The position numbers and the translations under genes are program-made. From positions 62,001 through 126,000 of the forward strand of contig DAHUYG010000026.1 in assembly GCA_027315315.1 (NCBI GenBank): 64,000 nt of DNA, given 5' to 3'. This document shows positions 46,277 to 56,323 of this stretch, one piece after another (position 1 is the first letter of the stretch; each line of letters opens with the position of its first letter). The notes beneath the pieces are model-generated. The model saw nothing but the letters and a program-made list of their open reading frames with translations, searched no databases and had not been told where the DNA came from. The stretch is from Acidimicrobiaceae bacterium (GTDB lineage Bacteria; Actinomycetota; Acidimicrobiia; Acidimicrobiales; RAAP-2).

Positions 46277-49174
46277 GTGAGCCACATGATGCTGCCGGGT
46301 AGCACCCATCTCCTGGGCGCGGCGTATTTCGACGCCTCGTCGGGCCTGACATTCGAGGTGCACCACCCGATGGCGCGGCCCGATGTGTGGCGCGAGTACC
46401 TCGACGGCGCCGAGGCCGAGTACGCAAAGCACGGCGTCGGACAGGCCTTCCATCGGGCCGAGATCGAAGAGGCGCAGGGCGTCTCCATGTTCTTCGTCGG
46501 CCGCCGGCCCGACGGCACGGTGGCGGCCGGGATCCGGTGCCACGGACCCCTCACCACGATCGAGGAGTCCGAGTCGTTGCGCGAGATGTGCGACTCGGTG
46601 GAGATCGCCTACCTCACGGCGTGCGTCGAGCGGTTCTTGCCCTTCGGCGTGGTCGAGCAGAAGGGCGCGTGGAGCGCGGTGAAGGGCGTCGGGCCCCGGG
46701 CCATGTTCACCACCTTCAACCGCTGCAACCTCTACGCCATGGAGTGGCTCCGCTGCGAGTTCGCGATCTGCACCGTGCGCGAGCAGCTGAAGTCGACCAT
46801 CCACGCGAACGGCGGCCGCCAGCTCGGCACCCACAGCGTGCCGTTCCCGAGCGAGAAGCACCGCACCGTGATGATGGCCTACCGTCGCTGTCGGACGTCG
46901 GGCGCGGCCAAACCCATGCAGGCGACCGCCGAGCGCATCGAGCTCGGTCAGCTCTCCCGCTCGACGGCGCCTGGGCTCGAGCCCCTGCTCCCGGCGCTCG
47001 ACCGGGAGTCGTGGGGGCCGATGGTGTTGCGCTCGGACTCCCGCACCGACCGGGCGATCGCCCAGCGCCTGGCGGCCGGCCCGGTCCAGGCGATCGACCA
47101 GCTCGAGTCCCAGCGCGACGAGCTGCGGAGCCTCCGTCCTGCGGTGGGGCACGAGATCCTCGACGAGCCCTCGCGCTGGGTCTACTACCCGTGGCGCCGG
47201 ACGATGGTGAAGACGATCGGCCCGCTGGGCTTCGATCTCCTGCGCCTGGACCGCAATCGCAACAAGATCACCCGTGCCGAGCAGGAGAAGCTCCGCAAGG
47301 TGCGCATCGGGGTGGTCGGCCTGAGCGTCGGACACGCCATCGCGCACCTGCTCGCGATGGAGGGCCTCTGCGGCGAGCTGCGGCTCGCCGACTTCGACGA
47401 CCTGGCGGTGAGCAACCTCAACCGGATCCCCGCCACGCTCCTCGACCTCGGCATCAACAAGACGGTGGTCGCCGCCCGCCGGATCGCCGAGATCGATCCG
47501 TTCCTCAAGGTCTCGATCTGGCCGAAGGGGATCGACACCGACAACATCGAGCAGTTCCTGGAGGGCCTCGACATCGTGATCGAGGAGTGCGACTCGCTGG
47601 ATGTGAAGGTGCTCGTGCGCAGCGCTGCCCGTCGCCGGGGCATCCCCGTGATCATGGAGACGAGCGACCGCGGGTTGCTCGACGTCGAGCGGTTCGACGT
47701 GGAGCCCGACCGAGCCCCCTTCCACGGCCTCTTGGCCGGCGTCGATCTCGACGCCATCGCCGGGCTGTCGATGCGCGAGAAGGTGCCCTACGTGGTCCAG
47801 ATCCTCGAACCCGACCAGGTCTCGGCGCGCGGTGCCGCCTCGATGGCCGAGGTGGGGACCTCGCTCACCGCCTGGCCACAGCTCGCCGGCGACGTGACGC
47901 TCGGCGCGGCGACGACGGCCGCCGCGGTGCTCCGGCTGGTCCGCGAGGGGACGCTCGCCTCGGGGCGCGTCCGCGTCGACACCGACGCCCTGCTCTCGGC
48001 GCTCGCCGACCCCTTGACCCCGGACCTCATCGAGCCGGGGACCCCCGAGCTCCCCCAGCTCCCCGAGGACCCGGGCCAGCGGATCGCCTACGCGGCGAGC
48101 CGGGCCCCCTCGGGAGGCAACGTCCAGCCATGGTCCTTCGCGCTCGACGAGCGCAGCTTCAGCATCTACCTCGATCCCGCCAAGTCCGTGACCATGGACG
48201 TCGCCTACCGGGGCTCGTACGTGGCGATCGGTGCCGCGCTCTTCAGCGCCAGGGTGGCCGCATCGTCCGAGAGCGTGCTCGGCCCGCTCGACCTGTTCCC
48301 AGACGAGCGCTTCGACGGGCCCGTCGGGGTGCTGCACCTCGGCTCGGGCCACGACGTCGAGCTCGCCGGGCTGTTCGACGCGCTGCTGCGCCGCACGACG
48401 AACCGGCGCCGGGGTACCGCCGAGCCCGTCGACTCCGAACTGCTCGCGCGGCTGGCCGAGGAGGCCGAGGCCGAGCAGGGCGGGCTCCACACGATCACCA
48501 ACCGCCGCTCGATCGAGGCTGCCGGCGAGCTCCTGGCCGAGTCGGACCGGCTCCGCTTCCTCACCCCGGCGACCCACCGCGAGATGATGAGCGAGCTGCG
48601 CTGGCCGGGCCGGGACTCGCTCGAAACCGGCATCGACGTGCGCACCCTCGAGCTCGACGGCGCAGACATGGCCGCGCTGCAGCTCGCGAGGCGGGCCGAC
48701 GTCATGGAGAAGCTCGCCGACTGGGACGCCGGGCGGGCGCTCGGGGACAGCACCCGGCGCTCGATCGGCTCGTCCTCGGCCCTCGTGGCCGTGACCACCA
48801 GGGGCTCGGCTCCGGTCGACTTCGTCCGGGTGGGGGCGGCGGTCATGCGGGTGTGGCTGGCGGCCGAGCGGGCCGGGCTCGCGGTGCACCCCACCTCGCC
48901 CCTCTTCATCTACGCCCACGGCGGTGACAACTTCCGTGCCCTCGTCGGGAACCACCGGGCGAGGGGCCTGGCCTCGATCGCTTCGGACTTCCGGGCCCTC
49001 TTCGGCCTGGCCGGTCCCGAGCAGCTGGGCCTCGTCCTTCGACTCAGTCACGCCGAAGCGCCGAGTCTCCGGAGCCTGCGGCTCCCGCTCGAGACGGTGC
49101 TCTCGAGCCGGGCGGGCGCCCCCACCCCCCATCGCCAGGGATTTCTCGACCGGGGGGCCGGCCCGGGCCGCTGA
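46277..49174 (+). CDS. Rv1355c-like fusion: N-terminal GNAT-like region, ThiF/E1-like Rossmann domain, C-terminal nitroreductase-like domain
   Basis: 965 aa; E1-like LRKVRIGVVGLSVGHAIAHLLAMEG...LADFDDLAVSNLNR; nitroreductase-like RIAYAASRAPSGGNVQPWSFALDERSFSIYLD. Confidence 0.82.
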   Translation: MSHMMLPGSTHLLGAAYFDASSGLTFEVHHPMARPDVWREYLDGAEAEYAKHGVGQAFHRAEIEEAQGVSMFFVGRRPDGTVAAGIRCHGPLTTIEESESLREMCDSVEIAYLTACVERFLPFGVVEQKGAWSAVKGVGPRAMFTTFNRCNLYAMEWLRCEFAICTVREQLKSTIHANGGRQLGTHSVPFPSEKHRTVMMAYRRCRTSGAAKPMQATAERIELGQLSRSTAPGLEPLLPALDRESWGPMVLRSDSRTDRAIAQRLAAGPVQAIDQLESQRDELRSLRPAVGHEILDEPSRWVYYPWRRTMVKTIGPLGFDLLRLDRNRNKITRAEQEKLRKVRIGVVGLSVGHAIAHLLAMEGLCGELRLADFDDLAVSNLNRIPATLLDLGINKTVVAARRIAEIDPFLKVSIWPKGIDTDNIEQFLEGLDIVIEECDSLDVKVLVRSAARRRGIPVIMETSDRGLLDVERFDVEPDRAPFHGLLAGVDLDAIAGLSMREKVPYVVQILEPDQVSARGAASMAEVGTSLTAWPQLAGDVTLGAATTAAAVLRLVREGTLASGRVRVDTDALLSALADPLTPDLIEPGTPELPQLPEDPGQRIAYAASRAPSGGNVQPWSFALDERSFSIYLDPAKSVTMDVAYRGSYVAIGAALFSARVAASSESVLGPLDLFPDERFDGPVGVLHLGSGHDVELAGLFDALLRRTTNRRRGTAEPVDSELLARLAEEAEAEQGGLHTITNRRSIEAAGELLAESDRLRFLTPATHREMMSELRWPGRDSLETGIDVRTLELDGADMAALQLARRADVMEKLADWDAGRALGDSTRRSIGSSSALVAVTTRGSAPVDFVRVGAAVMRVWLAAERAGLAVHPTSPLFIYAHGGDNFRALVGNHRARGLASIASDFRALFGLAGPEQLGLVLRLSHAEAPSLRSLRLPLETVLSSRAGAPTPHRQGFLDRGAGPGR

Positions 49175-49316
49175 ACCGGGCCGCTGGGGCCGGCCCGCTA
49201 CCGATGGGTGGCGCGGCCCCGCCACCGGGCAAAGGTCCACGTCACGGGGCCCCCGGGCCCGTAGGCTCGCAAGAGCTGATTTTTCGCGCCGGCACAGGGC
49301 GTCCGAGGACCGAGCG

Positions 49317-51632
49317 ATGAGCGAGCTTCCCCCACCCCACGTAGACGACAGCGCAGGCGACGGCACGCCCTTCGATCCCGCCGACCCGCCGGTGATCATC
49401 GCGGGCCTGTCGCAGCTGCTCGCCTGGTCGAAGGCCATCGTCCTCGTCCCGCTGCGCGACCAGGCCCCGGCCGGCTCCGAGGGCTGCAACTGGATCGTCG
49501 AGGGCCAACCCGAGTCGGCCGCGCTCTCGATCGGGAAGCTCCTGACCGACCGCCTCCGCGCCGCTGGACCCCTCGGCTATCTGGAGCCCGACCAGGACGC
49601 CTCGCCCGAGACTGCGTCCTGGTCGCTGTGGGCCGAACCGGTGCGCATCGGACCGGGGAGCGCGGTCGGTGCCCTCGGCGTCGCCCGCAACCGCGCCGAG
49701 CGCTGGACCGAGAACGACGTCTCGACGGTGCGGGTGTTCGCTGCGCTGTGCGGTTCGGCGTGGGCCCGGGCCTCGGCCGAGTACCAGGGCAGCCTCGACG
49801 AGCTCGTCATCCGGGCCGCCGACCGCCTGATGGTGGCGACGGCGGCCAACTACAAAGAGACGCTGACCGAGATCCTGACCGAGCTGGCCGAGTTCCTGCG
49901 GGCCGACGTGGCGTTCATCCGCAAGAACGACCGGATCGCCGACACGAGCGTGCTGGTCGCCGAGTACCCGGCCCGGGACTTCATCCCGGACCCCGACCCA
50001 CTGGCCGTGGTCTCGTTCAGCTCGGACCCGGTCTTCGAGCGCCTGCGGGACCTGAAGGAGCCCTTCGTCCTTCGCCAGTCGGCCGCCCCCGACGACTACA
50101 ACGAGCGGGTCGTCGACGGCTCGGGCGTCACCGACTGGTCCGGCGCGGTCGTCCCGCTCTTGAAGGGGGAGGTGACCGACGGCTCGCTCGGGTTCATGCA
50201 GTTCTACGACGCCAAGTGGACCCAGCCCCAGATCAACGCCCTGCAGGCCATCGCGTCCATGCTGGTCCAGCTCGACGCCCGCATCGACGCCGAGACCCGC
50301 CTCCAGCACCTTGCGCTGCACGACGACCTGACCGGCCTGCCGAACCGCCGGGCCCTGATCGAGGAGCTCGAGCGCCGGCTCAACAACGGGCGGACCCCGG
50401 TCGCCCTCCTCTTCTTGGACCTCGACCGCTTCAAGTACATGAACGACTATCTCGGGCATCTGGCCGGCGACCGCGTGCTCGTCACCACCGCGGATCGCAT
50501 CAGGATGTCGGTGCGGCCCGGGGACTTCACGGCCCGCCTCGGCGGCGACGAGTTCCTGGTCGTCATGAACGGCGCCGGGGGCGAGCTCGCATGCATGGCC
50601 ACCGCCAACCGCCTTCTCTCGCTCGTCTCCAAGCCGCTCGAGGTCGCCTCCCAGCACGTCTCGCACACCGCGAGCGTGGGGATCGCGGTGGCCAACCCGG
50701 GCGAGATGAGCGCGGTGCAGCTCCTCGGGAACGCCGACGTCGCCCTCTTCGCCGCCAAGACCCAGGGTCGCAACCGGGCCGTCGTCTTCGACGACGTGCT
50801 CCGACTCGCCGTCGACGAGCGCACCGGCACCGAGATGATGCTGCGCGAGGCCATTGCGAGCGGGGGCCTGCGCCTCTACTACCAGCCCGAGATCGACATG
50901 ACCACGGGAAAGATCCTGGGCGTCGAGGCCCTCATCCGCTGCGTGCACCCCGAGCGGGGGGTCATCCCGGCCGGGCAGTTCATCACGGTCGCCGAGGAGA
51001 CCGGGCTCGTGGTCGACCTCGGCCGGTGGGTGATCGAGGAGTCCTGCCGCCAGATGCGGGTGTGGCGCGACCGCTACCCCGGGCTCGACCTGCTCATGCG
51101 CATCAACATGTCGCCGGCTCAGCTGTCCTCGCCCGGCATCACCGAGCACATCAGCCGGTGCCTGCGCCAGTCGAACCTGCTCGGCTCGGCGCTGTGCCTC
51201 GAGATCACCGAGCACGTGGTGATGCAGGACGTCGACCGGGCCATCGCGATCCTCGACGAGTTCCGGACCCTCGGCCTGCGCCTCGCCATGGACGACTTCG
51301 GGACCGGCTTCTCCTCCATGGCCCAGCTGAAGCGCATCCCGATCGACACCCTCAAGATCGACATGAGCTTCGTGATCGGGCTCGCCCAGGACCCCGGCGA
51401 CCAGGCGATCGTCGAGGCGATCGTGCACCTCGGCGAGTCCTTCGGGCTCGACCTGGTGGCCGAGGGCGTGGAGAACGAGGCCGACATGCACGAGCTCATC
51501 CGGCTCGGCTGCGTCCGGGCCCAGGGCTTCCTGCTCGCGAAGCCCGCCCCGGCCTCCGAGCTCGACCCGCTGCTGTGGCGCGGCGGGATCGACCTCGCCC
51601 GGCTCGGTGGCGCTGTCCGAAAGACCGGCTAG
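49317..51632 (+). CDS. GAF-GGDEF-EAL bifunctional cyclic-di-GMP protein
   Basis: 771 aa from ATG 49317; HDDLTGLPNRRALIEEL, ARLGGDEFLVVM, YYQPEIDMTTGKILGVEALIR, AMDDFGTGFSSMAQLKRIPIDTLKID. Confidence 0.92.
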   Translation: MSELPPPHVDDSAGDGTPFDPADPPVIIAGLSQLLAWSKAIVLVPLRDQAPAGSEGCNWIVEGQPESAALSIGKLLTDRLRAAGPLGYLEPDQDASPETASWSLWAEPVRIGPGSAVGALGVARNRAERWTENDVSTVRVFAALCGSAWARASAEYQGSLDELVIRAADRLMVATAANYKETLTEILTELAEFLRADVAFIRKNDRIADTSVLVAEYPARDFIPDPDPLAVVSFSSDPVFERLRDLKEPFVLRQSAAPDDYNERVVDGSGVTDWSGAVVPLLKGEVTDGSLGFMQFYDAKWTQPQINALQAIASMLVQLDARIDAETRLQHLALHDDLTGLPNRRALIEELERRLNNGRTPVALLFLDLDRFKYMNDYLGHLAGDRVLVTTADRIRMSVRPGDFTARLGGDEFLVVMNGAGGELACMATANRLLSLVSKPLEVASQHVSHTASVGIAVANPGEMSAVQLLGNADVALFAAKTQGRNRAVVFDDVLRLAVDERTGTEMMLREAIASGGLRLYYQPEIDMTTGKILGVEALIRCVHPERGVIPAGQFITVAEETGLVVDLGRWVIEESCRQMRVWRDRYPGLDLLMRINMSPAQLSSPGITEHISRCLRQSNLLGSALCLEITEHVVMQDVDRAIAILDEFRTLGLRLAMDDFGTGFSSMAQLKRIPIDTLKIDMSFVIGLAQDPGDQAIVEAIVHLGESFGLDLVAEGVENEADMHELIRLGCVRAQGFLLAKPAPASELDPLLWRGGIDLARLGGAVRKTG

Positions 51633-53314
51633 ACCGCCAGGACGACCGGGATGATGAGCGGGCGCCGCCGCGTCCGCTCGCTCACGAAGCCCCCGAGCGC
51701 CCGCCGCACCGCCCGGCCCAGCACATCGACGTCCCGGGCGCCGTCGGCCATCGCCTTGGCCAGGGTCTCGGACACCACGGTGGCCGCCTCCTCCAGGAGA
51801 TCCTCGGCCTCCGGGGCGTGCACCCAGCCCCGCGTGATCACCCGGGGCGAGCCGACCACCTGGGTCGAGTGCAGGTCGACGTTGGCCACCACCATGACGA
51901 CGCCCTCGTCGGCCAGCATCCGCCGGTCCCGCAGCACCCCGTGGCCGACGTCGCCCACGTTGCCGTCCACGTAGAGATAGCCGGCCGGCACGGTCCCATC
52001 GCGGCGCAGGCCGTCGGTGTCGAGCACCACGGCGTCGCCGTCCTCACAGAGCAGCACCTGGTCGGCCGGCACCCCCATCGAGGTGGCCAGCTGGGCGTTG
52101 TGAGCCATGTGGCGATACTCGCCGTGCACCGGCACGTAGGCGGCGGGTCTCGTGACCGAGAGCAGCGTCCGGATCTCGCCCTGTCGGGCGTGCCCGCTCA
52201 CGTGGACCGGCGCCGTGCCCGAGTGGATGACCTCGGCGCCCCGACGGTGCAGCTGGTCGATGACCCGGCCGACCGACCACTCGTTGCCCGGGATCGGGTG
52301 CGCGCTGATGACCACGACGTCGTCGGGCTCGATCTGCATGCGCTTGTTCTCGCCGGTGGCCATGAGCGAGAGCGCCGACATCGGCTCGCCCTGGGAGCCG
52401 GTCGAGATCACGCACACCCGACCCGGCTCGAGCCCGCCGATGTCCTCGATCTCGACGACGTCGCCGTCGTCGAGATGCAGGATGCCGAGCGAGCGGGACA
52501 GCTCGACGTTCTGGAGCATCGAGCGCCCGAGGAACGCGACGCGCCGGCCGTTGGCCACGGCCGCGTCGACGATCTGCTGGACCCGGTGCAGGTGGCTGGC
52601 GAAGCACGCCACCAACAGCCGCCGGCCGGGGCGGGCCTCGAAGAGCTGGCGGAGCGTCTCGCCGACGGTCGACTCCGAGGGGGTGAACCCGGGCTCCTCG
52701 GCGTTCGTCGAATCGCACAGGAGGAGCCGGATCCCCGGCCCCTCGGCGAGCGCCCCGAAGCGGGCGAGGTCGGTCCGCCGGCCGTCGACCGGCTGGAGGT
52801 CCAGCTTGAAGTCTCCCGAGTGCAAGATGACGCCCTGGGGGGTGTGGAACGCGAGGGCGTAGGAGTGCGGCACCGAATGGGTGACCGGGATGAACTCCAC
52901 GTCGCAGGGGCCGATGCGCCGGCGCTCGCCGTCGGCGACCGGGATCAGCTCGGTGCGCTCGAGCAGTCCGGCCTCCTTGATGCGGGAGCTGGCCAGGCTC
53001 ACGCTCAGCTGCGAGCCGTAGATGGGCACCGAGAGGTCCCGGAGCAAGAAGGCGAGCCCGCCGGTGTGGTCCTCGTGCCCGTGGGTGAGCACCACCGCGT
53101 CGACCCGCTGCGCGTTGGCGTGCAGGTAGGAGAAGTCGGGCAGGACGAGGTCGACCCCGGGCATGTCGGGGTCCGGGAACATGATCCCGCAGTCGAGCAC
53201 CAGGATCCGCCCGTCGACCTCGATGCACGCGCAGTTCCGGCCGATCTCGCCCAGGCCCCCGAGGAACACCACCCGGACCGGGGCCGGCGTGCCACCCCCG
53301 CCCGTCGCGGCCAC
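51629..53314 (-). CDS. rnj: Ribonuclease J
   Basis: VRVVFLGGLGEIGRNCACIEVDGRILVLDCGIMFPD, LTHGHEDHTGGLAFLLRDL, ISTGSQGEPMSALSLMA; GTG at 53314 gives about 561 aa. Confidence 0.94.
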   Translation of the reverse strand: MAATGGGGTPAPVRVVFLGGLGEIGRNCACIEVDGRILVLDCGIMFPDPDMPGVDLVLPDFSYLHANAQRVDAVVLTHGHEDHTGGLAFLLRDLSVPIYGSQLSVSLASSRIKEAGLLERTELIPVADGERRRIGPCDVEFIPVTHSVPHSYALAFHTPQGVILHSGDFKLDLQPVDGRRTDLARFGALAEGPGIRLLLCDSTNAEEPGFTPSESTVGETLRQLFEARPGRRLLVACFASHLHRVQQIVDAAVANGRRVAFLGRSMLQNVELSRSLGILHLDDGDVVEIEDIGGLEPGRVCVISTGSQGEPMSALSLMATGENKRMQIEPDDVVVISAHPIPGNEWSVGRVIDQLHRRGAEVIHSGTAPVHVSGHARQGEIRTLLSVTRPAAYVPVHGEYRHMAHNAQLATSMGVPADQVLLCEDGDAVVLDTDGLRRDGTVPAGYLYVDGNVGDVGHGVLRDRRMLADEGVVMVVANVDLHSTQVVGSPRVITRGWVHAPEAEDLLEEAATVVSETLAKAMADGARDVDVLGRAVRRALGGFVSERTRRRPLIIPVVLAV

Positions 53315-53435
53315 CCCGGCACGCCGGGGACCGCGCTGGCGCCGGCGACCCGGACGGCGCGTGGCGACATGGAGATGCTGTTCGAGGAAGCGGCCCGAAC
53401 CGCCGGCGCCCCCGGGCCGGCCCTCCTGGTCCCGC

Positions 53436-54362
53436 TCAGGCAAGCGTCGCGCCCAGGCCCTCGAGCACGCGCCGGGCCCTGTCCTCGAGCTCGGGGGTCC
53501 CGGGGGGGAGCGGCAGCCGGCACTCCCCCACCCCGAGCCCGAGCAGGCGGCACGCCGCCTTGGCCGGCATCGGGTTGGGGTACTGCTCGCAAGACTCGAA
53601 GGCGAACGACTCGGCCAGGCGGGCGTTCGCCTGGCGCGCACCCGACACGTCGCCCTTCTGGTGGGCGGCCAGCATGCCGGCGATCTCGCGCCCGGCCCAG
53701 TGCGAGGCGACGCTCACGAGGCCCACCGCCCCGACGGCCATCATGGCCAACGCGAGGTCGTCCTCCCCGCTGTAGATCTCGAAGCTCGACGGCACCATCG
53801 CGCCGAGCCGCGCCGCGTCGGCCACGTCGCCGGCCGAGGCCTTCACGGCCACGATGTTCGACACGTGGTGCGCGAGCCACGCCATGGTGTCGTTGGTCAC
53901 CCGGCGGCCGGTGCGGATCGGGATGTCGTAGACCATGACCGGCAGGTCGGTCGCGCCCGCCACCGCCTCCATGTGGCGCCGGATTCCCTCCTGGGGCGGC
54001 CGGTTGTAATACGGGGTGACCACGAGGAGCCCGTCGACGCCGACGTCGGTGGCCCGGCGCGCCGCCTCGATCGAATGCGCGGTGTCGTTGTTGCCCGCGC
54101 CGGCCACCACCGGCACGCGCACGGCCTCCTTCACGCAGCGGAAGAGGTCGAGCTTCTCGTCGTCGGTGAGCGTCGGACCCTCGCCGGTCGTGCCGGCGAC
54201 GACGAGCCCGTCCGAGCCGTGGTCCACCAGCCACACCGCGAGCCTTCCGGCCGCGTCGAGATCGAGGGCGTCCTCCTCGTCGAAGGGCGTGACCATCGCC
54301 GTCAGGAGCGTGCCGAACCGCGGCCGCTCAGCGCTGTCCATCGACTCAGGGTACCAGCCCAC
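53436..54362 (-). CDS. dapA: 4-hydroxy-tetrahydrodipicolinate synthase
   Basis: FGTLLTAMVTPFDEEDALDLDAAGRLAVWLVDHGSDGLVVAGTTGEGPTL, VVTPYYNRPPQEGI, IVAVKASAGD. Confidence 0.95.
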   Translation of the reverse strand: MGWYPESMDSAERPRFGTLLTAMVTPFDEEDALDLDAAGRLAVWLVDHGSDGLVVAGTTGEGPTLTDDEKLDLFRCVKEAVRVPVVAGAGNNDTAHSIEAARRATDVGVDGLLVVTPYYNRPPQEGIRRHMEAVAGATDLPVMVYDIPIRTGRRVTNDTMAWLAHHVSNIVAVKASAGDVADAARLGAMVPSSFEIYSGEDDLALAMMAVGAVGLVSVASHWAGREIAGMLAAHQKGDVSGARQANARLAESFAFESCEQYPNPMPAKAACRLLGLGVGECRLPLPPGTPELEDRARRVLEGLGATLA

Positions 54363-54404
54363 CTGCGGACGACCCCCGAGCGTCGGGGCGCCCGGGTGGC
54401 GCGC

Positions 54405-55574
54405 TCAGGCGACCGCGCGGGCCACCGGCGAGCCGTCGGCGAAGGCGTCGGCGTCCTCGGTCGAGTCCTCGAGATGCTCGAACGCGATGACCCCCATCTC
54501 GGTGAACTTCTGGCGGAGCCAGCCGTCGGCCGCGTCGAGGAGCCCGAGCTTGCGCAGGTTCGGCACGATCTTAGAGAACAGGAGGATCTGGAAGTCGTCG
54601 TTGGCCGGATCCTGGCGCTCGTTGATGGCCACGATGTCCTTCCAGGGCACCTCCAGGCGGTCCCAGACCTCCTGGGAGCGCAGCCGGTCTCGCATCCGCA
54701 CCGCCGCCTCGAAGGCGAACTCCTGGCGCTCGCGCAGCTCGGCCGCGGAGAGCTCCGAGTAGAGCTCCTGGAGGCTGAGCACGCCGAAGGCCACGTGGCG
54801 GGCCTCGTCGGCCATCACGTAGCGGAGCATCTTCTTCAAGAGCGGCTCCTCGGAGATCTGGTGCATGAACCCGAACGCCGCAAGCGCCAGGCCCTCCACC
54901 ATGATTTGCATCCCGAGATAGGTCATGTCCCAGCGCGAGTCGGCGATGATGTCGTCGAGCAGCATGCCGAGGTGGGCGTTCATCGGGTAGTGGCCCGAGA
55001 GCTTCTCGTCGAGGTAGCGCGAGAACACCTCGACGTGGCGGGCCTCGTCGACCACCTGGGTCGCCGCGTAGTACTTGGCGTCGATCCACGGCACCGTCTC
55101 GACGATCTTGGCCGTACAGAGGAGCGCACCCTGCTCGCCGTGCATGAACTGGCTGAGGGTCCAGTTCTGGCTCTCCACCCCGAAGCGCACCCACTGCTTC
55201 TCGTCCCACTTGGCGAGCGCGGTGCCGGCGAGCACCTTCTCGTCCCAGCCCATCTGGGTCGGGTTGGTGGCGAAGTTGGCCATCACCTGGGCCTCCTGGT
55301 CGACGGGGGTCTCCCAGGGCAGGTCGGTGGTGGCGTTCCACTGCGCCGACTTGGCCTTCTCGTAGAGCTTGTCCAGCTTCTCCAGCCGTCCCTTGTCGTA
55401 GTCCCAGGTGAACTCGGCGTCGCAGTTGTCGTGGACGGCGTGGCGGCCGCTCTCCTCTTGATGGCCGATGACCGACAAGATGGCCTCGAGATCGTTCACA
55501 TCGGCGCGGCCGATGATCTCCTCGGTGCTGCGCATCTCGCCTGGGTCCTTCGGCTGGTCGATCTCGGTCGTCAT
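54405..55574 (-). CDS. Ferritin-like diiron-domain protein
   Basis: Helical protein with paired ExxH motifs DEARHVEVF and DEARHVAFG; ATG at 55574 overlaps the TetR stop (ATGA). N-terminal third of the track ORF is a shadow. Confidence 0.82.
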   Translation of the reverse strand: MTTEIDQPKDPGEMRSTEEIIGRADVNDLEAILSVIGHQEESGRHAVHDNCDAEFTWDYDKGRLEKLDKLYEKAKSAQWNATTDLPWETPVDQEAQVMANFATNPTQMGWDEKVLAGTALAKWDEKQWVRFGVESQNWTLSQFMHGEQGALLCTAKIVETVPWIDAKYYAATQVVDEARHVEVFSRYLDEKLSGHYPMNAHLGMLLDDIIADSRWDMTYLGMQIMVEGLALAAFGFMHQISEEPLLKKMLRYVMADEARHVAFGVLSLQELYSELSAAELRERQEFAFEAAVRMRDRLRSQEVWDRLEVPWKDIVAINERQDPANDDFQILLFSKIVPNLRKLGLLDAADGWLRQKFTEMGVIAFEHLEDSTEDADAFADGSPVARAVA

Positions 55575-56323
55575 CTGGTTCTCCGTGTGCTCGCTCGTGG
55601 GTCGGTGATCTTCACTTCGTCTGGCTCGAGGCTGCTGTCCGTGGGTTGGGCGGGGTTGCAAAGCGCGAGCACACCGGGCAGCACGAAGCGGCCCACCAGG
55701 TGCTCGACATCGGCGCGGCTGGTCGGGTCGAGGCGCCCGGTCTCCTCGCACAGGTAGCTCATCGTGATGCGCGCCGCCCACTCGGCGGCCCGGGCGGCCT
55801 GGTCGGGCTCGAGCCAGCGACCGAGGAACGGCGCTGCGAACGACGATGCGAGCGCGAGCACGCGGTCCATCGAGTCGAAGCAGAGGTGGGGCAGGATGAC
55901 GCCGGGCTCGTGGTCGAGGAGGTAGCGCAGGGCCCGGTGGTCCTCGAGCCGACGGGCCGCCTCCACGATGCCGACGACCAGGACCTCCTCGAGGTCGTGG
56001 GCCTCGCCCATGGCGACAGCCAGATCGGAGAAGAACCTCGCGGCCTCGGTGTCGACTGTCGCCGCCAGGATCGCCTCGCGGCCGCCGGGGAAGGCCCGGT
56101 ACACGGTGGCGCGCGACAGTCCAGCCCAGCTCGCGATGTCGTCGAGGGTGGTCTTGGCCAGGCCCTGGGTCGCGAGGCACCCGAGGGTGGCGTCCACGAT
56201 CCGGACCCGCTGGGAGGAGCGGTCGTCGGCCCCGAGGTGCCGCACGCGGGCGCTCGGCGCGTCTGGGTGGGCCGGGCTGTCGTCGGCCGACGCGATGCGC
56301 GAAACCCCCGTGGACACAGGCAC
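55571..56323 (-). CDS. TetR family transcriptional regulator
   Basis: RVRIVDATLGCLATQGLAKTTLDDIASWAGLSRATVYRAFPGGREAILAATV. GTG 56323 preferred to the track ATG at 56377, see findings. Confidence 0.85.
   Translation of the reverse strand: MPVSTGVSRIASADDSPAHPDAPSARVRHLGADDRSSQRVRIVDATLGCLATQGLAKTTLDDIASWAGLSRATVYRAFPGGREAILAATVDTEAARFFSDLAVAMGEAHDLEEVLVVGIVEAARRLEDHRALRYLLDHEPGVILPHLCFDSMDRVLALASSFAAPFLGRWLEPDQAARAAEWAARITMSYLCEETGRLDPTSRADVEHLVGRFVLPGVLALCNPAQPTDSSLEPDEVKITDPRASTRRTR

Noticed and set aside
46106-49489. 1127-aa minus-strand ORF and 846-aa plus-strand ORF (46387-48927)
   Set aside because: Low-complexity R/G/P/H-rich shadow translations of the 46277-49174 gene; no domain signals.
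49628-53938. 1436-aa plus-strand ORF
   Set aside because: Alternate-frame/antisense shadow across GGDEF-EAL, rnj and dapA; arginine/proline-rich with no recognisable fold.
53163-55757. 864-aa plus-strand ORF
   Set aside because: Antisense shadow of dapA and the diiron gene.
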